From: Lagopus muta
Taxonomy: Eukaryota; Chordata; Aves; Galliformes; Phasianidae
Length of the DNA: 64,000 bases
NCBI RefSeq assembly: GCF_023343835.1
Contig: NC_064437.1
Location: 2,317,501-2,381,500, forward strand
Direction: 5' to 3'
Shown: positions 50,501-61,500 of the stretch, one piece after another
How positions within the stretch are numbered: the first letter of the stretch is position 1
Layout: the number at the start of each line of letters is the position of its first letter
Program-made: the position numbers and the translations under genes
The notes under the pieces: generated by a model
Told to the model about the DNA's origin: nothing
What the model saw: only the letters and a program-made list of their open reading frames with translations
The model's database searches: none

Positions 50501-53500
50501 CTCCATTTGTGTTGGTGTTCATTTGAAGCCCCTTTGCGTTGCCTGAACAATGTTCCAGGGAGACTGACAAACACCTTTACCCTGCCTAGGGGTAAACAGA
50601 GCTGGTGTGAAGCCTGCGCCCACTGAAAGTGATAGCAAAGCTGTCACTGGCTCCCACCAGCATCAGAAATGTGGTTGCAGGAAGGTATTCAGGGAGTTTC
50701 TTCTCGTGTTCAGATGCCTTTTGCATTGTCAAAATGCTCTCACAGATAGATGGAAGTATTTTTAACACAAGCTTTAGTGCAGCTTTTTCCTCCTCTCCAA
50801 AAGTCATGCTGCCTGCCCTGTGGATGTCTCGTGCTGGAGCCAGCAGTGCTCCAAGAAGCGTTTGGGAATCCCTGACTGCTCTGTGAAAGCAAGAAGAGAA
50901 CAGCTCATCCCTACAGCTCAGCTTACTTTGTCCAAGGCTTCCTTGTTTTTCCTCAATGTGAGACGTGCCTTTGTTCTCTCCTGAAAGGTCCAGCCCTGCG
51001 GTGATTTTCACAGGCAGGTATGTTGGGAGCTCAGCCAGGGGTGACCCTTTCCGCCTTAGCACTCAGATGCCGTCAGAAGAGCACCCCAGGTAGCATTCCA
51101 TGGTGTTTGCTGCTTTAATTGATGGTAAAGAAGAAGGGAACACATTGTTCATCTTCCGTGTTAAGAGCCCACGCTTATCCTGCAGTGGTTGGGATCAGGC
51201 TGAGTATTTCCTCAGCAAGGGGTTGTAAATCAAACCCGTTTCACTCAAAGGGAGGAAGTGGGACCTGAGGTTTTGCAGGAAGGTGGTGGTCAGGGCATGC
51301 CTGCACTGGTATCTTACTTGGGCTCCTTGTCTGCTGTACCACGTACCCACTGACTCATGCCATGGAGCAAACGTGGATGGTGCTGTCCTGTTGGACAGGA
51401 GGGGCACTCGTGGACAGCTTGTCTCGCCTGCAGCCCAAGACAGAAAACTAGCTCATGCCATTCAGCTTTGGGAATTCCAACCCAAGTCTTTGCCATGGAT
51501 TGGTGCAGATGCTTTGCTGGACCAGGCTGCCTTTCTCAAGAGGCAAATGCTCACTGAATGCAGAGACCTGTGTTTGAGACACAAATTGCAGACAGGAGTA
51601 ATAATTTTGTAATGAGCATGAGGGGTGAATCAAACATTTTGCGGTACTCTCTCAAAATGGGGCAGGCTGTGGAAAAGAGACTTCCTCAAACTGGATGGAA
51701 AAAGTAAGATGTCTCCTATGAAATGCATTGCAAGAAAAATTGAGTATTTGTATGGAGAACCCAAAAATGGCAGCTCTCACTGCGTGGTGCTGAGTAGCTT
51801 GGTGCTAAACTAGATTGTACTAGCAGAAATAGGAATAGAAACCCTTTGTTAAGCTCCATTTTGGGCAAAGATTGCCGGTTCCATTTCTGTTATTTGTTAC
51901 ATCCCTAAGTGTTAATGCAGCATATGATGTAGATGGGCCGGGCTGTATCCTGAGCCAGCTCTTCTGAGAAGGAGAAGAGTTTATAACCTTAATTGACATA
52001 ACCCAGCACAAAAAGGGTATGAAGTTCCCTCTGAGGTCTCCACGAGCCTTTCCTTGGGAAGAATTGGTATTTCCAGTGTGCTTCTTAAGTTAAAACCAAA
52101 AAGGAATGGTTTTTCATTTTGGTAGCATCAGCCCTATAAAAGCAAAAATGTATTTCTGTGTGTAATAAAGAAAGATGGAAGTACAAACAAATGGCTGCAT
52201 TCCGTTTGCAGCTCCGAGCGCTTAGAAAATGACCAGCTGTGTTTTGCTTTAGAAGCCAATTCCAAGGGGATTTTTTTTTTTTCCCTCTCCTTTGTCTGTT
52301 TCTTTCTGTGTAAACCACATGCACATAACAATAATTAACCAGTGAAGGAGGTCGGAAGGGAAAAGGCTGGAAAAGATGCACTTTAAACACAGAGATCTTG
52401 GGCTTCATGAGGCTATGAGCTGCAATTAACTGGAAGGTTTGTCTAAGGATCCCAGGTGACATGATGAATATAAGGTAGCTGTTAAAGGGGCAGAATTTGG
52501 ATACTTTTTTTGAGATTTATTTCTTTTTTCTGGTTATGTTTGGTGCAGTATATTTTCTAATCTAAGGAAGCTTAGATTCTGGTGGGCATAGAAATAATGT
52601 TTGGGGTTATCATGTAGCATCCGAAGCATGATGCTTTCCAGTAGTGGTTCACTGTGTTTGTGAATGCTGTGGTACAGAAGCCAGGTAGGTCTGTGCACCA
52701 GACTGCAGGCATGGAGCAAGTTGTAGGAGATCCTACAGAGGCCTGTAGGGGACCTGAGGTCTGCGTGCAGCCAGCTCATCCCAACTACAGCCACGCTCAC
52801 ACCAACACAGAGCTATCACCTGGAAAAAAGGACCAGGAGTCTCCCTGGAGCTGATCTCAGAGCATGGGGCACCAGCCACACATTGGGCTCGTGGAGAGCT
52901 GCTGTAACCAGAAGGAGCTGTGCTGAGTGCTGTGCTGGATGCCTGTGGCTTCCAGCGGCCTCCCAGCAGAGGATGAGTTTCCTCTTCTGGCTGTGCTTTC
53001 CACCTGGGAGCAGTGCACTTCTCATGAAGCGGGGAAAGATGTTTAGTTTTTCTGGTGTTGCACTGCATGGCCAAATGCAGGCTCTGATCTGCCATTCTGC
53101 ACAGAATACGTGTGGAGTTTGAGATGAGGCTTAAAGCAGAGGTTGTCTATAACCCTGGGCAAGCTTTTAAATCCCATCAGCTGCAGATGCTTTATGTTTT
53201 CCATGCCGAACAGCCATCTTAATACATTCAATTTTTCCTGTAGATACTGGCAGCATGTGTGCTTTGTTTTGTATGTGCGTGGTGGGATGGAGAAGATGGT
53301 TATTCTGAGGGCAGTCTGACACCCTGAGTGCTGTCCATCCCCAGCAGAAGCTGTTTGCCCTGCTTTCAGAAGCCACCCTCCAGAAGTGAAAACATAGTCC
53401 CCTGCAGATAAAGGCAAACACAAAGCAAATGGCTTCTTGTAACCACAATAAATAAAACTTATTGTTTTTTTTTCCTTCTGAAGTCTACTTTTTTAAAAGA

Positions 53501-54712
53501 CAAAATAATGCTTCCTCTGGCTAATCTCACTGCCGTCGTCCAGCATGAGGAAACATCTGCTCTTCATGGTAGGCTTGGTTGTCCCAGTCAGTTCCCATTC
53601 GGTTTCCTTCTCTAACACCAGCATCAGTTGCCTCCATGTGCCTCCACCCCTGCCCTAAATCAGGAGCAGCCTGAGGCTCCGGAAAGCTTTAACCATCTTT
53701 ACGTGCAGGGTTTTAGCAGCCCTTGCACCACAGTAATGTGTCATGGTCCTACTGCTGCCTTCCTTCTTTGAAAAGGGGGAGATGCTTTTGTTGTGACCCA
53801 GCTGGTTGTTTTTCTTGTGTGATTTCGGCCCACCCTATGTGGGATGGCTTTTCTGCACCGGGGGTGGGCTGTTGGAGGGGCTGGCTGTTGGACAGAGAGT
53901 GGCTGCCCGTCCTCATTGCCATGGCTGCAAAAACTGAAAGTAGGCAAGAGCTGAGAGAGCAGAGCACAGGGGAGGATGTGTGACCAAACCTGGGACTGCT
54001 GTGGGATGTGGAGAGATATTTCCATGGTAGGAACTGGTTTTAAGTTGAAGGAGGGAAGATTTAGGTTGGATGTTAGGGGGAAGTTCTTTACTAGGAGAGT
54101 GGTTAGGCCCTGGAACGGGCTGCCCAGGGAGGTTGTGGATGCCCCGTCCTTGGACGTGTTCAAGGCCAGGTTGGACGGGGTCCTGGGCAACCTGATCTGA
54201 ATGTGTATGTTTGGTGGCCCTGCTAGGCAGGGGGGTTGGAACTACATGATCCTTGGGGTCCCTTCCAACCCGGGTGATTCTGTGATTCTGTGATTCTGTG
54301 ATTCTGTGAACTGGAAAGAGCCTGCCGGGAACAAGTTTGTACATATGTCATGTATTCTATTGCCACGTATGTGCACTGAAGAGCAGTTCACAAAAGGAAA
54401 AAAAATGTACTTGTAGCCTTGCTAGAATTTTGCAGTTCTCCAGGAGTTTAATATACATGGTTTATTCTCACCAGACAGCACCATTCCTGTTCCAGCTAGC
54501 ATGCTAAGAGCTTGGTTTTATTCCAGCAGCAGAGTATAGCACGTTTGATTCGTTGTCTTCACTGTCATTCTTTTACAGTGGTAATGTTGTCCGTGTCTCA
54601 TTTCAGAACCGTGGCAGCTGAAGTCAGGAAGCAGATCTCAGGGCAGTATGGAGGGTCTCCCCAGCTTCTCAAAAACCTCAATATTGGAGGCAGCGTCTCT
54701 CATCACACAACC
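47084..54712 (+). CDS. DOCK7: DOCK7, dedicator of cytokinesis 7 (5' part only, exons 1-2)
   Basis: N terminus of a large DOCK-family guanine-nucleotide exchange factor. DOCK7 activates Rac and Cdc42 and acts in neuronal polarity and migration. The joined exons give 48 codons: [13 protein letters not shown], then [20 protein letters not shown] and [15 protein letters not shown]. This matches my memory of the vertebrate DOCK7 start, differing at a few positions such as GG for SG and GGS for VGN. The C2-like DHR-1 and catalytic DHR-2 domains lie in later exons beyond the right edge. The next exon, expected to begin VPLTEAV, was not found up to 64000. The gene faces away from ATG4C, the same head-to-head order as in other vertebrates. 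Confidence 0.95.
48285..48462 (+). mobile_element. diverged CR1 3' fragment
   Basis: Plus orientation: TTAGGTTGGATGTTAGGAAA, then GGCATGGGCTGCCCATGGAC, ending AATGATTCTGTGAT. More diverged than the other copies. Confidence 0.75.
49518..49730 (-). mobile_element. CR1 3' fragment
   Basis: Minus orientation. Starts with AGAATCATAGAATCATTTGA and continues AACAAACAGGGCCACCCATA. Belongs to a different CR1 subtype from the GGATGCCCTGTCC copies. Confidence 0.88.
49758..51407 (-). other. stop-poor reading frame in DOCK7 intron 1, unassigned
   Basis: One minus-strand frame is open for 550 codons apart from four internal stops (51195-51197, 51063-51065, 50586-50588, 50577-50579). The best segment, 50589-51062, encodes 158 residues with a helical-looking stretch [20 protein letters not shown] and then [21 protein letters not shown] do not recognise the protein. 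It could be a decayed gene, an old retrocopy or chance. The opposite strand is also partly open (51283-51612), which favours a composition effect. Confidence 0.2.
54040..54309 (+). mobile_element. CR1 3' fragment with expanded octamer tail
   Basis: Plus orientation, ends 297 bp upstream of DOCK7 exon 2. Contains GATTTAGGTTGGATGTTAGG and GTTCAAGGCCAGGTTGGACG, and ends in about 4.4 copies of TGATTCTG (54275-54309). Confidence 0.93.
54275..54309 (+). repeat. TGATTCTG octamer microsatellite
   Basis: 35 bp of perfect 8-bp repeat at the CR1 3' end. CR1 elements normally end in two to four such octamers. Confidence 0.95.
54607..54712 (+). CDS. DOCK7: DOCK7 exon 2
   Basis: 106 nt: one base completing Arg13, then 35 codons, [35 protein letters not shown]. 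The acceptor is CATTTCAG|AACC and the donor ACAACC|GTAAGT, both strong. The exon ends on a codon boundary, so the next exon starts in phase 0. Confidence 0.96.
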
Positions 54713-54807
54713 GTAAGTAATGCTTGGAACATGGAAGAGGGAAGGAGGTGTGCATGGTTATTCTGACCATTGTTCAGAAAGAAATTGCAGTGCCTGTTCA
54801 CACAGGA

Positions 54808-54870
54808 GTTGGACTCCTATGGTGGTTGTTATGGGTCCTTTCCAACTTGAGGTACTCTGTGATTCTGCAG
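54808..54870 (+). mobile_element. very short CR1 3' end
   Basis: GTTGGACTCCTATGGTGGTT, then GGGTCCTTTCCAACTTGAGG and TACTCTGTGATTCTGC. Only the terminal 60 bp or so of the element remains. Confidence 0.75.
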
Positions 54871-56449
54871 TACTGACATGTTGTTGTCTTAACACTGATA
54901 ACACTAAGGTAAATAATTCTGTGCAAGAAGTGCTGATTTTGGAGATGTCTGTCCTGCACATCAGTTGGTGTGGCTGGGAGTCTGTGTTCCTGCAGAAGCT
55001 TTGTAGGACACTGGGGCTCCTTTGACCAGCTCTTATTTGCTTTATCCCAGAGCAGCTTGGATGGGACATTAAATTCCACGCGCATGTCTGGGTGTCTGCA
55101 AAGAGCTCTTTGCATGCTCATGCTCTTTAGGTACAGTATTTTAGTCTTCTTTGACATTCTTAAGAGTAGAACCACAGTTACAAAGCTCATCTGGTCTTCA
55201 GATGTATTTTAAATATTACGGTGAAAGCTTGAATACAATTATTCCTCAGGAATGCGTATTTATTTATGTGTTCACAGTCCACTTCTAAGAGTGGTTGAAA
55301 TGTAGGCCAAGTTTTCAGGAACACCCTTTCTGAAATCAGATTTTCTTGCACGGACTCTCAGTAACCTTCAAATTTTATTCAGTGTGGTGGTACAAATTTC
55401 AAGAGTTCAACAAACTTTTTCAGGCTGGAGCTGTATTTTGGATGTGTTCCTTTGATTTGGATTATTGCCCTGGGTCATGGAGTTTCTTCAGCAGCCGTCA
55501 ACTTAGAAAACAAATACTGTAGGATCTTGCTTTCTTCAAAGAGGTTTAAATTGGTTCTGGCAGTGCTGGAAATATGCCCTGAATTTTCAGGAGTCCTCCT
55601 CTTGATCTGGAGTAATGTCCTGCGTGGTATTGTTGGTTCATATGCTTCTCTGCATCCCATGCAATGTGAGAAAGCTTTCTTATGCAGAGCACAGATGCGT
55701 CCTTAGGGCTGGTACCATCTCAAACAGGATCTTGAAGACTAAATTGACCTCTACCTTAAAAAGAATGATTTGCTGCAGGCTGAAAGTTCATCTTTAAAGA
55801 GATATGGCTGTGCTAGAATTGCTGGGAACTAGCATTTGTGTCATTTCCCTGTACATCAGCTGTGTAAGTACTGGGAGAGAAGAGGGCTGGTTTGGTCAGC
55901 TGTGTGCATGGCCTTATTGCTGAGTGAGCAGAAAGGAGGGAGGGGTTATGAGAACGGCGTCTCCAGGGATAATGCCTCATTGTAGCAATCTCTGTAGAGA
56001 TGTGGGATGATAATGCAAAACCTTGATGTGGTGGTTCTGTACCATCTTTAGCACCCAGTAGTTAGGTGGAGGGGAGGCACCCCTGTTATTAGTGGCACAG
56101 ACTGGATGGAGCACTTGGGGTCATGCCCCCACTTCCCTGCTGCGATGGATAGCTGGGGATTGATGTCTGCTTTTGAAGGGCCCATTGGATGTCCATCCCT
56201 CAGCTTTCTGTGCCTCGCTTGTCTCACATGATTTCATTGAGGAACAAGTTGGGTGAATTGCCCTTGTGCTCCCCTTTGCTTTCATGAAGTAAGATCTCTT
56301 TGGTGTACTTTGCCAAGCTGTTCTTCAGCCAGACATGTATGTGATAACTATTTTTCATTGGTTGCCCATATGAATCATCTCTTCCACTTTTTGTTTCTAC
56401 ATCTAAGGTTTTTTCGGCCTACTGTCGTAAAGAGGAGCTACAGAAAAGA

Positions 56450-56745
56450 AAGGGACAGACTCTTTAGCAGGCTCTGTTGTGACAGAGCAAGGGGAAATGG
56501 TTTTGAGCTTGAAGAGGGTGGATTTAGGTTAGATATAAAGGAAAAGTCTTTTACAGTGAGGGTAGTGAGGCACTTAGAACAGCTGCCCAATGGGGTGGTG
56601 GATGCCCTGTCTCTGGAGACTTTCAGAGTGAGGCTGGATCAGGCCCTGGGCCACCTGACCTGGCTGTGCTGTCCCTGTGCATTGCAGAGCAGTTGGACTG
56701 GATGACCTTCAGAGGTGCCTTCTAGCTCTAAGGATTCTATGATAC
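56450..56745 (+). mobile_element. CR1 3' fragment
   Basis: Plus orientation: AGAGCAAGGGGAAATGGTTT, then GGATTTAGGTTAGATATAAA, ending AGCTCTAAGGATTCTATGAT. Includes the GGACTGGATGACCTTCAGAG box typical of CR1 tails. Confidence 0.92.
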
Positions 56746-58375
56746 TAAGTGTACGCGCTCAAAGCTTCAGTCCTGTCAACCTGCACATGCAATTCATAAT
56801 ACAGGATCAGATTTGTTGGGCACCGTCTTGTCATCTCTGTCTTTACTTCTTGGTCTCTCATTATCCTGTTGCTGGTGTGGTTTTTTTGGTAGATCTACGT
56901 GAGCATCTTTAAAATCCTAGATAAGGTCATGCTAACTGGAAGCAGGCTCTGAGCCTTTCCCTCAAAATGCATTGCGTGACGCTTGATGTGATTAGCTGCT
57001 AGTTTGTCATCCTAAATTCTGTGCTGAGCAGAGATGCTTTTAGAAGAATGATTAACGTGGAGTGGTGTTTTATAGGAGATAGTCTGTGTGTTTAGGCAAG
57101 TCATGAGTCTGTCCTGAGGCTGCATCACATGGCAGAGGTTTTGCTTATAAGGAATTTTGGGTTAGTTTTTCTCCCTTAAGCATCCCTCAGAATCTGCTGT
57201 TCCTGTCTGTTCTGTTTGGTAGTAAAGGGGAAACATGACTTCTTTCAGTTGGAATAGTTGTTTGCTGTGGAGAAGTTCAAAAGTTTATCTGTCATATTAC
57301 TATTATGGTGCAGAAATGGAAGGCCCTGAATCTGTGTGGCAGTGCTGTGTAGCTGTGCTGGCGTGAAAGCCTGAAGTAGGATTCCTGGTGTGGATTTCCA
57401 TATTTTACTAATTCTTTGATTGAATTTCATGTGATTGTGTCCACAATGGCAGCAAGTTGTATTGCTGAAGGTGCAGCATGGACCTGGAGGACTTCTAATG
57501 ATAAAGCACTCTCCTATGCAGTGCATCTTACTCCTCACACAGCTAGTTAGGATCCAGAGGAAGTCACAACGCTGATCCTCTGTTGTCTGCTGCCAACAGC
57601 AGCTGCTTCTGGGAACTCCTCTGTAAGTCTCATGATATCTGGTCTGATGTAGACATCCTTTAGCAGAAATCTATGCTTTTGTGAAAGAGTAGCCTCAGTG
57701 CTGAGCCATTGCTTCTCAGTGGCTGAAGCCAGGGCAGGAACTTCTTGCACTTGACGCATTTGCATGTGGTTGAACCCAAGAGTAGTGCAAGAGATGTCAG
57801 CTGAATTTTAGCAAGTCTGTTCGCTTCTGCTTCATGAGCAACAGCCAAAATACTGCCAGAACTGTTTCTAATTTTGTATCTGGTGATGCTGGGGAGGAAG
57901 AAGGCACTGCTTTCAACTGGCTGCACAAGTGTTTGTGGTTTATTATTGTCAACTTCCGCCCTTCTGCCACTTCAGGAGCAGCTGATTTTAATGGTGTGTT
58001 CCCCAAACCACAATGCAGGCCCAAAGCCATCAGAAGCCTTTCCTGTGTACCCTGTTGTGCTGGATGGCCCTCCTCACACGGTGCAGCCTTTGCAGCACGG
58101 AGCTTTTATTTTTGCAATCTAGAACAGAAGGCACTGATGGTTTATTGCTGAGAAAAAGGAGCCTGTAAGGTCCTAGTGAGATGAAGGAGCTTTTCTTTTT
58201 TGAAGCTACATTTGCAAGTCACTGGTAAATAGAGCATGTGTTTGCACCTTGCCATTGGGTTTGGGCCTGTACACCACAGGCTGTGCCCTCAGCTTTGTGC
58301 ATTTATTTGGTGCTCCCTGGTGGGAACCTGTACTTCTGCTCCCACTGAACAGCTGCTTCAGACGACCAGTGGGGC

Positions 58376-58585
58376 TGAATTCTCCTTTCCCCCAGAGGGT
58401 GGTGAGGCACTGGAACGGGTTGCCCAAGGAGGCTGTGGATGCCCCATCCCTGCAGGCATTCAAGGCCAGGCTGGATGTGGCTCTGGGCAGCCTGGGCTGC
58501 TGGTTGGCAACATGCACATAGCAGGGGGTTGGAACTGATGAGTGTTGTGCTCCTTTGCAACCCAGGCCATTCTATGATTCTATGA
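58376..58585 (+). mobile_element. CR1 3' fragment
   Basis: Plus orientation: GTGGTGAGGCACTGGAACGG, then TCAAGGCCAGGCTGGATGTG, ending CATTCTATGATTCTATGA. Confidence 0.92.
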
Positions 58586-61500
58586 AAACAGAGAGCTCTC
58601 ACTTCCTTTCAGAGAATTCCCAGCAGCATGCGACATTTACTTTGTTTATTTGATGAACTGGACTGTTTACTATGCTCTATTATAATGCCTTGTGACTAAC
58701 CACTTTCTTTTCTATTTAAGTTTGTTTTTTTTTTCTGTTGAGCTTCTCCTCATGCTATGGTGCTCATTAACTGTCTGCTGACCCTGTAATTGCTGCCAAA
58801 CACTGTGGTGTGGCAGAGCACTGCAGTAGTTGTACCTGGACGAAGCCGGGTTGTTGGGCAGCACAGGGATTGCCATTAGTGCTGCTGAAGTGACTGAGAG
58901 GTTTCTCCACCGCCTGATGTGCATGGCTGGCTTTACTGGCTGCCTGTTGTGCCCATTTGGCTTCAGAAGAGCAGAGTTCAGGTTTGGATCAGTTTTTTCC
59001 CCATGTTTGTGGGCCTTTAGTGTGAGCAGACAATGCTACTGAAGGACAGTATTGCATAGCTGAACACTGCTATGAGGAGGAGCACTGTTATCAGAGATGA
59101 TAATTAGTTTGGGATTGAAAGGGTGTGGATTCTTGGACATGATGTGATCTGACCACATCTGCTTTCAGTGCTCCATTTTCTTCATGTAAAATAAAGGTGC
59201 TGACATTTATGTATCTTTGTAAGGCACTACCAGCTTTATGGGCATTATGAGGGCTAATTGAAGCTTTGTCTTGGATTTATTGGATGTCACGCTTTTGTTC
59301 TTTGTGTTCAGAGATAGTATCTAATTATTAAATAAGAGAATATAGGTTCCTTTATATATTTCCATTGTTTATTTTAGCATTGCTTAAAAGAAGAGGAAAA
59401 GATAATTTATGCAAATGAATGGAAAACACTGCAAGGGAGAACCTGACAATAAAAATGCAGGATAGAAAAGGGCGTTTTGAAGTGTTCAGAGCCAAGTAAT
59501 TTTATCACCAAAATTACTAAAATGAAAAGGAAAATGAGCCAAGTCTTAATGCTCTCTCAAAGCTGATTAAGGCTTAATAGTGAGTCCCATTATATGGATT
59601 TCCTGGAGGTTGTGCCCTGCCTGCCTGGATGGTCTGTCCTCATCAGCCAGGAGAGGATGGGAGAGGCATCCACATCCTCTTCCCCTCCTCCTCCCATCAG
59701 GGGCTGCTCATGGTTGACTTTGCTCTAGTGAGCAGCTCGGAGTGCTATGTACCAGTTATGAAATCAGTAGAACCCTGCTGCAGAGATCAAGCTTTTTATA
59801 CATGAAGTTGGTGAGTCTGGGAGTCACTGAATGGTCAGTGAGTCTCATTTGTCTGTTTAAACAGTTTATATGTTGGCAGAGATAACTGATCTTAGCAAAA
59901 TACTGAGTAAATTCTCTTACTTAACAGAAGCATTCCTGACAGGCCTGCTAATAAATAGTCAGCATCTAAAAATGCAATTAAATCCAGGAATAAAACACAG
60001 AAGCAAACTGATGTTCCATGGAAATGCTGATAATGCCCTCCATCGCAAAAGCATTCTTAATATTGGATTCAAATTACAAAGGAATTTTTTCCTATCCCTG
60101 TTGGTGTGCTTGCAGTGCCCTTCCCACAGGAGCTGTCATGGTCCCAGCAGGCTGATTTATGTGCTTAATCCGTGCTGTGGATGAGTGGCCCACTGGTAGT
60201 TGAGATGTGACAGAGCCAGGTGCTCTCCATGCAGAAGCACATGCATGCACGTGGCTGCTGCAGCTTGGTTTGTGCAGAGCCTATGCAAACCCTGAGGGTC
60301 AGGAGGGATCCATCTCTGCTGCTCTGATGTATTGTTTCTGCCAAAAGTGGGAAGCTGTGATTTTTCTGGTCAGACTATTTGATTTTTTAATCTCTTTAAC
60401 AGTAGAGAGCTTTGATGTTTTCTTTGTCTTGGTTTCGGCACTCTCAGTTTCAGTGCGGTTAATCAGAGGGTCTCCATCTCTTTAGATCACTCTCAGCTCA
60501 GCACCCGCGTTTCCTTTATCAAAGCCTTTCTGGTTTTGAAGTTTCTTGTGGTGAAATTACATGACTCTGAGTCATCAAAGAGGATTCTTCTTACTCATCC
60601 TTGGAGGCACAACTTGTAGCTTCCTGCATTTCGTAAGAAATTGCTTTAATATTCTCAGATAACGAATTAGTTACTAATTAATAATTCCATACCCGTAGTG
60701 GCTCCTTGCATTAACAGCCAGTTATAACAGCAAATAACCTAGTTCTGTTCGTACAGAAAACCTCCCATGGCTTTGTGACTGGGTGTTATGTGCTGTACAT
60801 ATGCATGCATCTTGAAATGCAATGACAGGGGCGCTTCTTAGAATATGTGAGCCTTAGAATTTGGATTCGATGACTGTTCCTGGAGTAAGCACTAAGGTGA
60901 AATAAAATACCTGAACTCTGAGTCCTTTCTGTGGCCCACCAGATGTGCTGACTCCTGCAGCTCTCTGCCATCCCAGTGTCCCTGTGAGAGTGGCTGCCAT
61001 GAGGACAGGCCATCTGCCTTCCTGCTGCTGGGAGGGACGTGCCAGTGTGCCCTGCAGACCCAGAGATAGCTGAGAGAAGGCTGAGGCTCAGCTTTGAAAT
61101 GCTAATCTGTTTCTTCTGTCCTTCCAAGATGTAGCCCAGGGAGGCAGTGGGTGGGAAGTTGGTATTAATTTAGAATTTGAAGCTTTAGCACAATCTGTTA
61201 CACTTTTAGCACATTAGGAACTGTTTAATATTTAAGGCGGTATTGAAGTTAAGATGGAACTTCGTCCTACTTTCAAAATTGGCAAGAAATATCACCCTGA
61301 TTTTGAAAAAGTGCCTCGCTGCCAATTAAAAATAACAATCAGGATCCTCCCTAATCCTCCTGATGAGGAGCTCTGCAAGGTTAATTTTTCAAGGTCCCTA
61401 TCGTGGCTGCACAGGGAGGTTTACTCCCACACAGGAGTCACAACCCTGCAGTCTTTGTCACTGTGATTTTTACAAGGCCCAGAGTTGTACTGTGATCCTC

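Larger units (their letters stand above)
47122..54606 (+). other. DOCK7: DOCK7 intron 1
   Basis: 7.5 kb. It contains three CR1 fragments, at 48285-48462, 49518-49730 and 54040-54309. It also contains the stop-poor minus-strand stretch at 49758-51407. No second gene is proven. Confidence 0.85.

Noticed and set aside
61254-61466. Possible DOCK7 exon 3
   Set aside because: The frame does not begin with the expected VPLTEAV sequence, lacks an acceptor in phase and shows no DOCK7 similarity.
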